Below, piece by piece: positions 1 through 8,497 of a stretch of 22,157 bases of DNA. The first letter of the stretch is position 1. The number at the start of each line of letters is the position of its first letter. The notes below the pieces were generated by a model, which had not been told where the DNA came from, did no database searches, and saw only the letters and a list, made by a program, of their open reading frames with translations. The translations under genes and the position numbers were made by a program. The stretch is from Planctomycetota bacterium (GTDB lineage: Bacteria; Planctomycetota; Phycisphaerae; Sedimentisphaerales; Anaerohalosphaeraceae), in contig JAGHBX010000316.1 of NCBI GenBank assembly GCA_021160785.1, forward strand, positions 1 through 22,157, given 5' to 3'.

Positions 1-33
1 ATGCTTGATTTGTTATTTGAGGAGAATACGGCT

Positions 34-1152
34 ATGCGGAAAATGTTGCCTGTGATATCCGGGCGTAACCCGGTTTTTTTGTTATGTTTGGCGGGTGTCT
101 GCATATCTAACTGCTCCTGTATTGAGTCGGGTCAGCGGGCTGATTTTTATGTCGATCAGGCCCAGTGCAAGGCGTTGACACGTTCGAGGCTGCTGGTCGA
201 GATGCCGGAGATTTGTCCCACGCCGGACGGCATGGCTCTTGATTCGGAGGGCAATATCATCGTGGCGTGTCCGAATTATGCCGATCAGTCGCAGCCTGCG
301 GTGTTGATGAAGATCGACAGGAACAAGCAGGTGCGGCTGTACTGTCGCGTGCCCACTCATCCGGAAACGGGTGTGGCGTGTCCGATGGGTATCGCGTTCG
401 GGCCGGACGGCGATTTGTATGTCTGCGACAACCAGGGCTGGGTGGAGGCGAACGACAAGGGGCGGATATTGCGACTTCGAATCCGCAACGGGCAGGTCGT
501 CAAGACCACCGTTGTCGCCGACGGCATGGCCCATCCAAACGGCGTACAGGTGCATAAGGGTAAGGTGTACGTTACCCAGAGCATGATGCCCAAGGTCAAG
601 ACCGATCAACTGACAAGCGCGGTGTATCGTTTCGATGTCGACGACGTCAATATCAAAGTCAATAATACGTTAGACGATGCCAACGTGCTGATCGCGATTA
701 AGACTTTGAACATGGATTGTCAGTACGGGCTGGACGGTATCGTCTTTGACAGCAAGGGCAATCTTTACGTTGGTAATTTCGGCGACGGGACGATTCACAA
801 GATCACTTTGGATTCGCAGGGTAAGGTTACATCCAACAGGATTCTTGCCAAGGATACGTGTATGAGGACGACCGACGGTATCTGCGTCGATGCGGCGGAC
901 AATATATATGTTGCCGATTTTTCGGAAAACGCCGTGTGCAGGGTAACGCCTGCGGGAGATGTGCAGGTGCTGGCGCGGAGCGGCGACTGCGACGGGTCGA
1001 AAGGCGGGCTGGACCAGCCGGGCGAACCGATCGTCTGGGGCGACAAACTCGTGGTAACCTGTTTCGACATGGTGACCGGTCCGGACAAGGTCAACACGGG
1101 ACATGACGAACCGTATACGATCGCATATATCGATATGAACGAAATCAAATAG
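34..1152 (+). CDS. Secreted SMP-30/gluconolactonase/LRE-like beta-propeller protein
   Basis: About 372 aa. I chose the ATG at 34 over the in-frame ATG at 1 because GAGGAG (19-24) sits at normal distance before it and because it puts a hydrophobic signal segment at the N-terminus (VFLLCLAGVCIS, about residues 14-25). The Cys-rich run after it gives only a poor lipobox, so lipoprotein status is uncertain. The body has propeller-blade repeats of the SMP-30/NHL type: 'PDGMALDSEGNIIVA', 'HPNGVQVHKGKVYV' (about 167), 'LDGIVFDSKGNLYVG' (about 233) and 'TDGICVDAADNIYVA' (about 280). The Asn and Asp residues in these blades fit the metal site of the family, whose members hydrolyse sugar lactones or similar esters. 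The dehydrogenase gene follows after 34 bases, so both are probably in one operon, with lactone hydrolysis next to sugar oxidation as an inferred pairing. The substrate is not determinable. The promoter would lie upstream of the window. Confidence 0.82.
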   Translation: MRKMLPVISGRNPVFLLCLAGVCISNCSCIESGQRADFYVDQAQCKALTRSRLLVEMPEICPTPDGMALDSEGNIIVACPNYADQSQPAVLMKIDRNKQVRLYCRVPTHPETGVACPMGIAFGPDGDLYVCDNQGWVEANDKGRILRLRIRNGQVVKTTVVADGMAHPNGVQVHKGKVYVTQSMMPKVKTDQLTSAVYRFDVDDVNIKVNNTLDDANVLIAIKTLNMDCQYGLDGIVFDSKGNLYVGNFGDGTIHKITLDSQGKVTSNRILAKDTCMRTTDGICVDAADNIYVADFSENAVCRVTPAGDVQVLARSGDCDGSKGGLDQPGEPIVWGDKLVVTCFDMVTGPDKVNTGHDEPYTIAYIDMNEIK

Positions 1153-1186
1153 CGACCAGCTTGGGTGCCGAAACAGGAGTGCGAAT

Positions 1187-2224
1187 ATGAGGACAGTTGC
1201 AGTCGTAGAGCCGGGCAAGGTGGAAGTGGTGGATATCGCCGAGCCGAAGCCCGGGGCATATCAGGCCAGGGTCAAGACGGAAGCGGCGTGTCTGTGCAAC
1301 GCCACGGACGGTAAATTGGTTGCAGGTCTCTTTCCCGGCGTGGAGACGTATCCGCTTATCTTAGGGCATGAATGTGTCGGAATCGTCGATATGGTCGGAG
1401 ATAAGGTCCGCAATTTCAAGGCGGGCGACCGTGTGATCGGCGGGCTGGTGTTCGATTTTGCCGAGCCGGGGTATTCCAGCGGCTGGGGCGGATTTTGTGA
1501 GTATACGCTTGCAACCGATCACGATGCGATGGTCGAAGACGGCGTAGCGGACGCCGAGCACGGCTGGTTCGAGTGCTATGAGATCCAGCGGGCCGTGCCG
1601 AAAGATATTTCCGTCGAGGCGGCGGTTCTGTTGTGCACGTGGCGCGAGGTGTACGGCGGCTTCGGCGATTTCAATCTGCGCCAGGCCGACGACATCCTGG
1701 TCTTCGGCGCAGGGCCGGTGGGATTGAGTTTCCTGTCGTTCGGCAAGCTGTTGGGGTCGGGCTATATCGGCGTCGTCGATCCGTTGGAGAACAAACGCCA
1801 GAGGGCGCTTGCGATGGGGGCCGATCAGGTCTTTGCTCCCGACAGCGACGAACTCAAACAGCTCATCGAAAAACGCGGCAAACCGTTCGACGCCGTTATC
1901 GACGCGGTCGGCAACAGCGCTATCATTAATACCGCGCTTGGCATGATCAAACTCGGCGGGGCGATTTGTGTTTACGGTGTTATAACCGACGAGACGATTA
2001 CGGTCAACAAGGCGGCGGGGCCGTATAATTTCAACCTTTATGTGCATCAGTGGCCCACACGCTTTCGAGAACGAGCGGCGCAGGAACCCCTGTGCGAGTG
2101 GATTCGACAGGGCAAAATCAAGCCGGAGGATTTTCTCACGCACGACTTCAAGATGGAGCAGATAAACGAAGCACTCGAAGCCGTAAAAAACGGGCAGGTT
2201 ATTAAGGCTATACTGCGATATTAG
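1187..2224 (+). CDS. Zinc-type medium-chain alcohol/polyol dehydrogenase (MDR superfamily)
   Basis: 345 aa, normal family length. AGGAG (1175-1179) supports the start. The N-terminal GroES-like domain has a likely zinc ligand Cys37 in a slightly altered 'CNATD' version of the usual CGTD motif, and His61-Glu62 in 'LGHECVG' (GHE..G). The Rossmann domain carries GAGPVG at 174-179 and an acidic residue (Asp198) at the end of the second strand, which usually indicates NAD(H). The four-Cys structural zinc loop of classical ADHs is not evident. A stretch around 92-130 ('FAEPGYSSGWGGFCEY') resembles MDRs acting on sugars and sugar alcohols. The gene lies between an SMP-30-like gene and a sugar kinase, so oxidation of a polyol to a ketose that the kinase then phosphorylates is a reasonable inference. 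The exact substrate is unknown. Confidence 0.85.
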   Translation: MRTVAVVEPGKVEVVDIAEPKPGAYQARVKTEAACLCNATDGKLVAGLFPGVETYPLILGHECVGIVDMVGDKVRNFKAGDRVIGGLVFDFAEPGYSSGWGGFCEYTLATDHDAMVEDGVADAEHGWFECYEIQRAVPKDISVEAAVLLCTWREVYGGFGDFNLRQADDILVFGAGPVGLSFLSFGKLLGSGYIGVVDPLENKRQRALAMGADQVFAPDSDELKQLIEKRGKPFDAVIDAVGNSAIINTALGMIKLGGAICVYGVITDETITVNKAAGPYNFNLYVHQWPTRFRERAAQEPLCEWIRQGKIKPEDFLTHDFKMEQINEALEAVKNGQVIKAILRY

Positions 2225-2230
2225 GGTACC

Positions 2231-2301
2231 CAGTGTCATTCCGACCGGAGCGAAGCGAAGTGGAGGAATCCGCTAAAACGACATCGCCAAAGGCGATTCC
2301 A
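2231..2301 (+). repeat. Dispersed intergenic repeat R1 (GTCATTCCGA...GGAATCCGC type)
   Basis: This fills most of the gap between the dehydrogenase and kinase genes. It reads AGTGTCATTCCGA, then an arm with GGAGCGAAGCGAAG, then GGAATCCGCTAAA, then ACATCGCC-AAAGGCGATTCCA. A second copy lies inverted at 20591-20662 with a different central arm. The internal GGCGAT/ATCGCC arms can form a hairpin. It is open in the kinase frame ('SFRPERSEVEES'), which falsely lengthens the downstream ORF. Similar GGAGCGAAG...GGAATC repeats occur in many bacterial genomes. Confidence 0.75.
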
Positions 2302-2328
2302 ATTCAACCAAGCTTTGGGAAAGCACAA

Positions 2329-3819
2329 ATGAATAAGCACGTTATTGCATTGGATATCGGTACGCAAAGTGTTCGGGCGGCGGTTGTGGGCGCGGGCGGC
2401 GCGATACGCGGTATTGCGCAGGTCAAGCACGAGGTCGACAGTCCGCAGCCGGGCTGGGCACAACAGAGGCCCGAGGCATGGTGGGATAACCTTTGCAAGG
2501 CTGCTCGGCAGGTGCTCGGCGAGACCGGCATCGACGGCAAGTCGATTGCGGCGATAGCCTGCTGCGGGCAGATGCACGGGCCTGTGGGTGTAGACGTTCG
2601 GGGCAATGTGACGACTCGGTGGGTTCAGTTGTGGTGCGACAAGCGCTGCGGGGCGCAGTGCGAAACTCTGCGCCGGGACCATGACGAACCGGCCCTTGCA
2701 AAGATTGCAGGTTCGTCGGTGAATCCGGCATGGACGGGGCTTAAGGTCAGATGGATTCGGGACAACGAGCCGGAAGTTTACGATAAGAGCCGATGGTTTC
2801 TGGTTCCCAAGGATTTTATCAACTACAAACTTACCGCCATCGCCGCCGCCGATCCGAGCGAGGCGTCGGGTTCGTTTTTGTGGGATTGCCGCACGGATGC
2901 GTATTCGGCCCAGCTTGCGGACGCCGTCGGCGTGGACCTTGATAAATTCGCGCCGGTCAGCGCCTCGCATGAGGTGATCGGACAGGTCAGCGCCGAGGCG
3001 GCAAAGCAGACCGGTCTGCCTGCGGGGGTTCCTGTGGTTGCCGGCGGTGGGGATTTTCCGGTTTCGATGTTGGGATTCGGTATTGTCGGTGAGGGCATAA
3101 CCGCCGATGTTACGGGGACGAGTACGCTATTGGCTTCGCACAGCGCACGCCCACTGATTCACCCGGCGGTGCAAAACCTGCGTCATGTAGTGGACGGCTG
3201 GATACCGTTTACGATCCTCGATTGCGGCGGACTGAGCATGAAGTGGTGCAAGGACCTTGTCGGTTCGCTTGACGACGGCGAAGCGGATTATGACTCGCTC
3301 ATAGAGACGGCGTCGAAAGCGCCGGCGGGCAGCGACGGACTGCTGTTTTATCCATACATGTTGGGGGAGCGTCGCCGCGAGAACACTACGGCAAGAGGCG
3401 GCTTCTTCGGCATTACGCTAAACCATAAGGGTTCGCATTTTGTCCGCGCGGTGATGGAAGGGGTGGCGCTGGGCATGGGCAAGGACATGGAACTCTTTAA
3501 GAGTCTCGGGCTGGAGGTCAGCGAAGTCCTTTGCGTCGGCGGCGGGACCAGGAACGAACTCTGGAACCAGATCAAGGCGGACATTATCCGGATGCCGTTG
3601 ATATTGTCCAGCGAACCGGAAGCAGGGCTAAAAGGCGCTGCGCTGTTGGCGTGTGCGGGCGTGGGTCTGATCGACGATGTCGCAGCCGTTGCTCTGTCGC
3701 GTCGCACAACCGACAAGACGGTTGCGCCTCAGCGAAACAATGCCGGCGCATACCGGTCGGCGCTTACCGAATACTGCCGAGTATACGACCGGATGTTAGG
3801 CTTCTGGCAGGACCGCTGA
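2329..3819 (+). CDS. xylB: Xylulokinase-type FGGY carbohydrate kinase
   Basis: About 496 aa, typical for xylulokinases. The start is ATG 2329 ('MNKHVIALDIGTQS') with a modest GGGA upstream. The 32 extra in-frame codons before it are translated repeat R1. Visible family motifs are the N-terminal phosphate loop 'ALDIGTQSVRAAV' with Asp9, 'CCGQMHG' at 78-84 (the QMHG signature of xylulokinases), 'WCDKR' in the substrate region, catalytic Asp242 in 'GGGDFP', the phosphate-2 motif 'DVTGTST', the adenosine motif 'GGGTRNELW' (404-412) and 'SEPEAGLKGAALLA'. It would phosphorylate a ketopentose or related sugar with ATP in the cytoplasm, probably the product of the dehydrogenase just upstream. The canonical 'GGDNAAAA' after the catalytic Asp reads 'GGDFPVSM' here, so a non-xylulose substrate is possible. 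The gene converges with an Rrf2 regulator 41 bases away. I saw no terminator between them. Confidence 0.85.
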   Translation: MNKHVIALDIGTQSVRAAVVGAGGAIRGIAQVKHEVDSPQPGWAQQRPEAWWDNLCKAARQVLGETGIDGKSIAAIACCGQMHGPVGVDVRGNVTTRWVQLWCDKRCGAQCETLRRDHDEPALAKIAGSSVNPAWTGLKVRWIRDNEPEVYDKSRWFLVPKDFINYKLTAIAAADPSEASGSFLWDCRTDAYSAQLADAVGVDLDKFAPVSASHEVIGQVSAEAAKQTGLPAGVPVVAGGGDFPVSMLGFGIVGEGITADVTGTSTLLASHSARPLIHPAVQNLRHVVDGWIPFTILDCGGLSMKWCKDLVGSLDDGEADYDSLIETASKAPAGSDGLLFYPYMLGERRRENTTARGGFFGITLNHKGSHFVRAVMEGVALGMGKDMELFKSLGLEVSEVLCVGGGTRNELWNQIKADIIRMPLILSSEPEAGLKGAALLACAGVGLIDDVAAVALSRRTTDKTVAPQRNNAGAYRSALTEYCRVYDRMLGFWQDR

Positions 3820-3860
3820 GCCGGCGGCGTCTCCGACAACTTGCAGCGGTTTGTTTTCGT

Positions 3861-4262
3861 TTAGCCGATCAGCTTTGAGAGTTTGGCCTTTTGGAGCCTG
3901 TCTCTTGCCTTGTCGATTGCATCGTGGCCGACCTGCTCCATTCCCTTGGCGAACGGGGCCTTGTGGGTGATCTCGGCCATCTCCATCATCTGTATGAACG
4001 GGCCATCCACCGCCTCGATTATTTCAAGCATGGAGACGTCCTTGGCGGGTCTTGCCATGGTGAAGCCGCCGCGGGGACCACGCTTGCTTCGTAGTATATT
4101 GGCCATCACCATTTGCTGCATGATCTTGAGCAAAAATGCGAGCGGAAAATCATAGGTGTCGGCTATCTCCTTCGACATTACAGGGCCGTCTTTGCTCTTC
4201 TTTGCGACATACGCCGCCGCCGCCAAACCGTAAGCCGCCGCCCTGCTAATCCTCTGTGTCAT
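3861..4262 (-). CDS. Rrf2-family winged-helix transcriptional regulator without Fe-S cysteines
   Basis: 133 aa, usual Rrf2 length. The start is ATG at 4262 ('MTQRISRAAAYGLAA'), matching the conserved family N-terminus, with AGGGACAGGA just upstream. An upstream in-frame ATG at 4424 would add 54 residues that do not look like protein. The recognition-helix and wing signature 'GPRGGFTMARPAKDVSMLEIIEAVDG' type is intact (about residues 59-84). IscR, NsrR and RsrR use three cysteines in the C-terminal half to bind an Fe-S cluster. This protein has no cysteine at all, so it must sense something else or act constitutively. It is convergent to the kinase gene, so a regulatory link to the sugar cluster is possible but unproven. 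Confidence 0.85.
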   Translation of the reverse strand: MTQRISRAAAYGLAAAAYVAKKSKDGPVMSKEIADTYDFPLAFLLKIMQQMVMANILRSKRGPRGGFTMARPAKDVSMLEIIEAVDGPFIQMMEMAEITHKAPFAKGMEQVGHDAIDKARDRLQKAKLSKLIG

Positions 4263-4308
4263 GTTCCTGTCCCTTAAAACTTCAGTACGATTTTGTTGTA
4301 ACATGCGC

Positions 4309-4336
4309 AGTATCGCACATCTTTGAGCGGATGCAA
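4309..4336 (-). promoter_or_regulatory. Candidate promoter of the Rrf2 regulator
   Basis: On the minus strand, TTGCAT (4336-4331), a 16-base spacer and GATACT (4314-4309) preceded by TGC resemble an extended -10 sigma70-type promoter, about 45 bases upstream of the Rrf2 start. The boxes match consensus only moderately. I see no convincing operator dyad. Confidence 0.3.
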
Positions 4337-4561
4337 GGAATTTTTGCAACATTTTATTATCATCCCGGAAGTTGCAGTGGAATTGAAGAAAACTTGAGTT
4401 GCAATATTGTATTGTTGGTAGCAATTTGCTTTTATCACGGGAGACTCAAGACATGCAGGACATTATAACGTTAGAAGTGCTAAATACGGCATCAGAAAAC
4501 AACCTTTTGGGACGATAATAAAGGTTGGTTGGCCGTTGCAAAAAACAGCCTCTTATTTCGG

Positions 4562-4577
4562 TCCCGATGTATCGGGA
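4562..4577. repeat. Short palindrome TCCCGA-N4-TCGGGA
   Basis: This perfect hairpin-forming palindrome (TCCCGATGTATCGGGA) lies in the 450-base gap between the Rrf2 gene and the tRNA. The same CCCGA-N4-TCGGG form with different loops recurs at 12809-12824, 13123-13136 and 16244-16257, always outside genes. Apart from this palindrome, the candidate promoter at 4309-4336 and the terminator at 4598-4650, I see nothing interpretable in 4263-4710. Confidence 0.6.
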
Positions 4578-4597
4578 GGGCGCAAGAAAATGCTGCG

Positions 4598-4650
4598 AAA
4601 AAAGGTCGTGTGACAGGCGCGCGCCAAAAAGGGCGTTTTTGCTACACGAC
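4598..4650 (-). terminator. Rho-independent terminator of the tRNA-Pro transcript
   Basis: On the minus strand a seven-pair outer stem, GTCGTGT (4650-4644) with ACACGAC (4611-4605), encloses an inner CGCC-CTTTTT-GGCG hairpin. It is followed by C and six T residues (4603-4598). It lies about 60 bases downstream of the tRNA 3' end. Confidence 0.65.
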
Positions 4651-4710
4651 AAACTGGAAAAGTCTTGTTTTATACCCCCCTAAGTGGTTGTGTTTCAATA
4701 GCTTAAAGAA

Positions 4711-4785
4711 TCGGGGCGACAGGACTTGAACCTGCGACCTCATGACCCCCAGTCATGCGCGCTAGCCAAACTGCGCCACGCCCCG
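4711..4785 (-). tRNA. tRNA-Pro (anticodon GGG)
   Basis: The minus strand folds into a full cloverleaf. The acceptor CGGGGCG pairs perfectly with CGCCCCG and begins with the C1-G72 pair typical of bacterial proline tRNAs. The anticodon stem CATGA/TCATG closes the loop CTGGGGG with anticodon GGG, which reads CCC. The T arm is GCAGG-TTCAAGT-CCTGT and the discriminator is A (4711). CCA is not encoded (TTC follows), so it must be added after transcription. Confidence 0.95.
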
Positions 4786-4796
4786 AATGTTGTGTC

Positions 4797-4825
4797 ATTT
4801 TACCGCTGTTTGAAACAAATGACAA
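4797..4825 (-). promoter_or_regulatory. Sigma70-type promoter of tRNA-Pro
   Basis: On the minus strand, TTGTCA (4825-4820, five of six consensus bases), a 17-base spacer and TAAAAT (4802-4797, five of six) end 11 bases before the mature tRNA 5' end. With the downstream terminator this makes a stand-alone single-tRNA transcription unit. Confidence 0.7.
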
Positions 4826-5065
4826 CTGTTTTTCTGGCGGCGAAACGGATTGCCGGCCATAGCGACATTTTAGAGTCGCCTGCCGATCCGGTTAAATGGC
4901 GGTTTTGCCCATAAAAATCGGAAAAATTCAAGAAAAAGTGTAACCATTTATCGTCTCAGGGGCTCATTATAATCAATGCAATCCTTAGAATCGCAACCAG
5001 GCCAACTTCTGAATCTGCAAAAGGGGACCATTTTGAAGGGGCGTAAAATGGCAAAGGAGAAGAAA

Positions 5066-8000
5066 ATGCAAAGGGGATTTATCGCAATTTTGACGATGGG
5101 GATTCTGGTTTTGTCGGCTTTGAGTGCGGCATCGGAACATGTGGCGCTGCATAAACTTGATGCGCAAAAAGTGATATATGTCGATGACGATGCGCCGGGT
5201 GGTAATGACGGGTCTAGCTGGACGAACGCATTCAATAATTTGCAGGATGCGCTGATGTTCGCTTCTACTGAAGATGAGATTCGGGTGGGACGGGGAGTCT
5301 ATAGACCCGACGAGTTCGTATTGAGCGACAGGGCGAATCTGGGGCGAATGGAAACCTTTCAGCTTATCAATGGCGTGACTATTAAGGGTGGCTACGCTGG
5401 CTTCGGCGAACCCAATCCCAATACCCGTGACATTGAACTCTACGAAACCATCCTATCCGGGGACCTGCTGGGCAACGATGATCTTTGCACTCCTGTTACT
5501 GATCTTTTGAACGATCCCTGCCGCTGCGAGAACAGTTATCATGTTGTCACTGGAACCGACAGCGGGGCCGACGAAACCGCCATCCTGGACGGCTTCACTG
5601 TTACAGCGGGAAATGCTGACGGCAGCTATCCAAACAACCGCGGCGGCGGGCTTTTTCAATGCGATGGCCTGATCACCAACTGCACCATCAGCGGCAACTC
5701 AGCCAACTACGGCGGTGGAATTTATGGCGGATCACTTACGTTAATTGATTGCATTATAATTGGCAATGTATCACAAAGTTCCGGGGGCGGCTGGGATGCT
5801 CCCAGTAATTCGAGATTAATCAATTGCTTGTTCAGCGGCAACCAGACCGGTGGGTCCGGCGGGGCCATCTTCTGTCCATGTACATCCATTGAAATGATCA
5901 ACTGCACCGTTACGGGTAATGTAGCTGAGGGAGAAGATTTCTACCGGGGCGGCGGGATCTGCGGTGACGATGATACGGATATGTTCTTAACCAACTGCAT
6001 TTTCTGGGGTAACCGCGATATCGACGGCATGATCGAATCGTCTCAGATCTGGCAGGATTATGTCTCCCAGACCCATGTCAATCATTGCTGCGTTCAGTGC
6101 TGGACCGGCATTCTGGGCGGCTCCGGCAATCATGGTAACAATCCGAAATTCGTCGATCCCGACGGAGCGGATGATATCGCAGGTACGTTGGATGACAACC
6201 TGCGCTTGCAAGCGAATTCGTTCTGTGTCAATGCCGGCGACAATGACGCCGTTTTGCCCTCTGTTCTTACGGACCTCGATGGAAATCAGCGGATTTTCAA
6301 TGGTGTGGTGGATCAGGGCGCCTATGAGAATGACAGCACCGAACCCCCTCAGATTGCGCATTGGAAACTGGACGAAACCGGCGGCGATATCGCTGAGGAT
6401 TCGGCGGGGGATCACGAGGGCACGCTTCAGGGCGATCTGATATGGCGACCGCAGTGCGGCAGAATCGCCGGCGCCTTAGAGTTCGATGGCCAGGGCGATC
6501 ACGTTAACTGTGGCAATGATAGCAACTTCAACATCACAGGCGCTATCACCCTGGCGGCCTGGATCAAAACCGAGTCGGCGGCGGGTAAAAAGACGATCCT
6601 GGCCAAACACGACGATACCTGGAGAATTCGCATTCATAACGGGAATTTCGAACTGGTGCTGCCAGGACTTTCCGGCCAACAATGGTTTACGGTTTCCGGT
6701 TCTGCCGTCAACGACAACCGCTGGCATCATGTCCTCGGCGTATATGACGGCCATTCGATAGCCAGTGTCTATATCGATGGTTACCTGGATGCCTCACGCG
6801 ATGCTTTCGGAAGTCTCAATACCAATGATGAAGATGTTTGCATTGGCCGCAATTCCCTCTTGCCGGAGAGAGATTTTGTCGGACGGATTGATGATGTACA
6901 AGTTTATGACTACGCCTTAAATGACGATGAAATCGCTAATTTAGCCTATCCGCCCACCATCTATCACGTCGATGCGGCGGCGACGGGTCAGAAGAACGGA
7001 TTTTGTTGGTCGGATGCCTTTGTGGAGCTGCAGTCGGCGCTGGCGGCGGCGGAATGCGGCGATCAGATCTGGATGGCGGCAGGGACGTATCTGCCGGATT
7101 ATGATCTGAATACCGGTTCACATACGGACGACCGGCAGGCGTCGTTCCGGTTGCAGAATGATTTAGTGATCCAGGGCGGTTATGCCGGCTATGGTGCTGC
7201 CGATCCTTATGAAAGGGACATCAAAAAATATGAAACCATTTTGAGCGGCGATTTAATGGGAAATGATGCCGAAGGAATCCGCCCGCAGAATCTCTTAGGT
7301 CATTCGAGCCGGGGAGATAATTGTTATACCGTGATATTTGCTTTGAACACATCGCGCAGTGCGATTCTGGACGGCGTGACGATCTATGGAGGCCAGTCGA
7401 ACGTGTTGGGGTCGGATTCACCGCTTCGTTCTGGAGGCGGGATCTATATGGAATCGAGTAATCCTACCTTGCGGAATTGCAGGTTTCTCTCGAACGCCGC
7501 GAGATGGAGCGGGGGGGGTATATTGAACCATCATCATGATGGTATGCCTTGGATTGAAGGTTGTGTTTTTGAAAGTAATTATAGTGGTTGGTGCGGAGGG
7601 GGGATGTGTGATAACTATTCCAGTCCGATTTTGCGGGATTGCCGCTTCGAACGAAATTTTGCCGGCATAGGCGGGGGATTTTACGGCCTCGGGGGACGTT
7701 ATGACCAGCAGGAATGCATCTATAGCGGTAATACGGCTACACTTGCAGGCGGGGGACTGTTCATTTATGAATACGGTGAAGATACCAAATTGTCCAACTG
7801 TATTTTTATCGGCAACCGGGCTTCCAGAGCAGGGGCAGTCGGTATGGATTCGGAAATCGATGGGACTTTGACGCTTTTGAATTGCACCATTGCGGAAAAT
7901 CAAGCCGATGAATCTGTCGGGGGTGTCAATTATCCCGGTGCCACGATGCGGAATTGTATTTTTTGGGGGAATTCTGATCCCAGCGGGCATGGTGAAGCGG

Positions 8001-8476
8001 CCCAGATCGGATCCGGTGGTTCTGATATAAATTATTGTTGCGTGCAGGGCTGGACGGGGGGATTCGGCGCAACGGGCAACATCGGAGCGGATCCGGGGTT
8101 TGTAGAAGCGGGATATTGGGATTCCAACGATACGCCGGGTATTCCGAATGACGATATTTTCGTCCCCGGCGACTACCACCTAAAGTCACAAGCCGGCCGA
8201 TGGGATATGAACAGCCCAGGCTGGGTCCAGGATGACGTGACCAGTCTGTGTATTGATGCCGGCGACCCGATGGCGCCGATAATGCACGAGCCGTTTCCCA
8301 CCGGCGGGGTTATCAATATGGGCGCTTACGGCGGGACGGCCGAAGCGAGCAAATCATACTTCGGTGAGCCACTCTGTGAAATAATCGTCGCCGGAGATAT
8401 AAACGGCGACTGTGCTGTGGATATGACTGATTTATCGTTTATCGCTTTTCATTGGCTGGAAGATAATAATCCGTAA
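5066..8476 (+). CDS. Giant secreted protein: beta-helix, LamG, beta-helix, dockerin-like tail
   Basis: About 1136 aa. I chose ATG 5066 because AAAGGAG (5053-5059) precedes it and the protein then begins with a clean signal peptide (MQRGFIAILTMGILVLSALS). ATG 5048 is an alternative. Domains in order: a first right-handed beta-helix unit (about 36-415) opening with 'IYVDDDAPGGNDGSSW' and containing 'GGGI/NCTISGNSA' rungs; a LamG/concanavalin-like domain (about 427-627, 'HWKLDETGG', 'WIKTE', 'WHHVLGVYDG', 'RIDDVQVYDYAL'); a second, diverged beta-helix unit (about 630-1090); and a C-terminal 'GDINGDCAVDMTDLSFIAF' segment like half of a type I dockerin. Both helix units share 'RDIELYETILSGDL'-type and 'CCVQGWTGG' blocks, so they arose by internal duplication. 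The family suggests surface or extracellular polysaccharide binding or cleavage, but I see no certain catalytic site. TATAAT at 4968-4973 may be its -10 box, with no good -35. Confidence 0.85.
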   Translation: MQRGFIAILTMGILVLSALSAASEHVALHKLDAQKVIYVDDDAPGGNDGSSWTNAFNNLQDALMFASTEDEIRVGRGVYRPDEFVLSDRANLGRMETFQLINGVTIKGGYAGFGEPNPNTRDIELYETILSGDLLGNDDLCTPVTDLLNDPCRCENSYHVVTGTDSGADETAILDGFTVTAGNADGSYPNNRGGGLFQCDGLITNCTISGNSANYGGGIYGGSLTLIDCIIIGNVSQSSGGGWDAPSNSRLINCLFSGNQTGGSGGAIFCPCTSIEMINCTVTGNVAEGEDFYRGGGICGDDDTDMFLTNCIFWGNRDIDGMIESSQIWQDYVSQTHVNHCCVQCWTGILGGSGNHGNNPKFVDPDGADDIAGTLDDNLRLQANSFCVNAGDNDAVLPSVLTDLDGNQRIFNGVVDQGAYENDSTEPPQIAHWKLDETGGDIAEDSAGDHEGTLQGDLIWRPQCGRIAGALEFDGQGDHVNCGNDSNFNITGAITLAAWIKTESAAGKKTILAKHDDTWRIRIHNGNFELVLPGLSGQQWFTVSGSAVNDNRWHHVLGVYDGHSIASVYIDGYLDASRDAFGSLNTNDEDVCIGRNSLLPERDFVGRIDDVQVYDYALNDDEIANLAYPPTIYHVDAAATGQKNGFCWSDAFVELQSALAAAECGDQIWMAAGTYLPDYDLNTGSHTDDRQASFRLQNDLVIQGGYAGYGAADPYERDIKKYETILSGDLMGNDAEGIRPQNLLGHSSRGDNCYTVIFALNTSRSAILDGVTIYGGQSNVLGSDSPLRSGGGIYMESSNPTLRNCRFLSNAARWSGGGILNHHHDGMPWIEGCVFESNYSGWCGGGMCDNYSSPILRDCRFERNFAGIGGGFYGLGGRYDQQECIYSGNTATLAGGGLFIYEYGEDTKLSNCIFIGNRASRAGAVGMDSEIDGTLTLLNCTIAENQADESVGGVNYPGATMRNCIFWGNSDPSGHGEAAQIGSGGSDINYCCVQGWTGGFGATGNIGADPGFVEAGYWDSNDTPGIPNDDIFVPGDYHLKSQAGRWDMNSPGWVQDDVTSLCIDAGDPMAPIMHEPFPTGGVINMGAYGGTAEASKSYFGEPLCEIIVAGDINGDCAVDMTDLSFIAFHWLEDNNP

Positions 8477-8497
8477 AGAATAGGGAGGGATTTCAGA

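Noticed and set aside
2233..2328. N-terminal extension of the kinase to 528 residues
   Set aside because: The 32 extra codons are translated repeat R1, and the family N-terminus starts at the ATG at 2329.
7418..8179. 253-codon minus-strand ORF opposite the first beta-helix protein
   Set aside because: The plus-strand frame carries clear repeat rungs and domains. The opposite frame has no motif or ribosome site.
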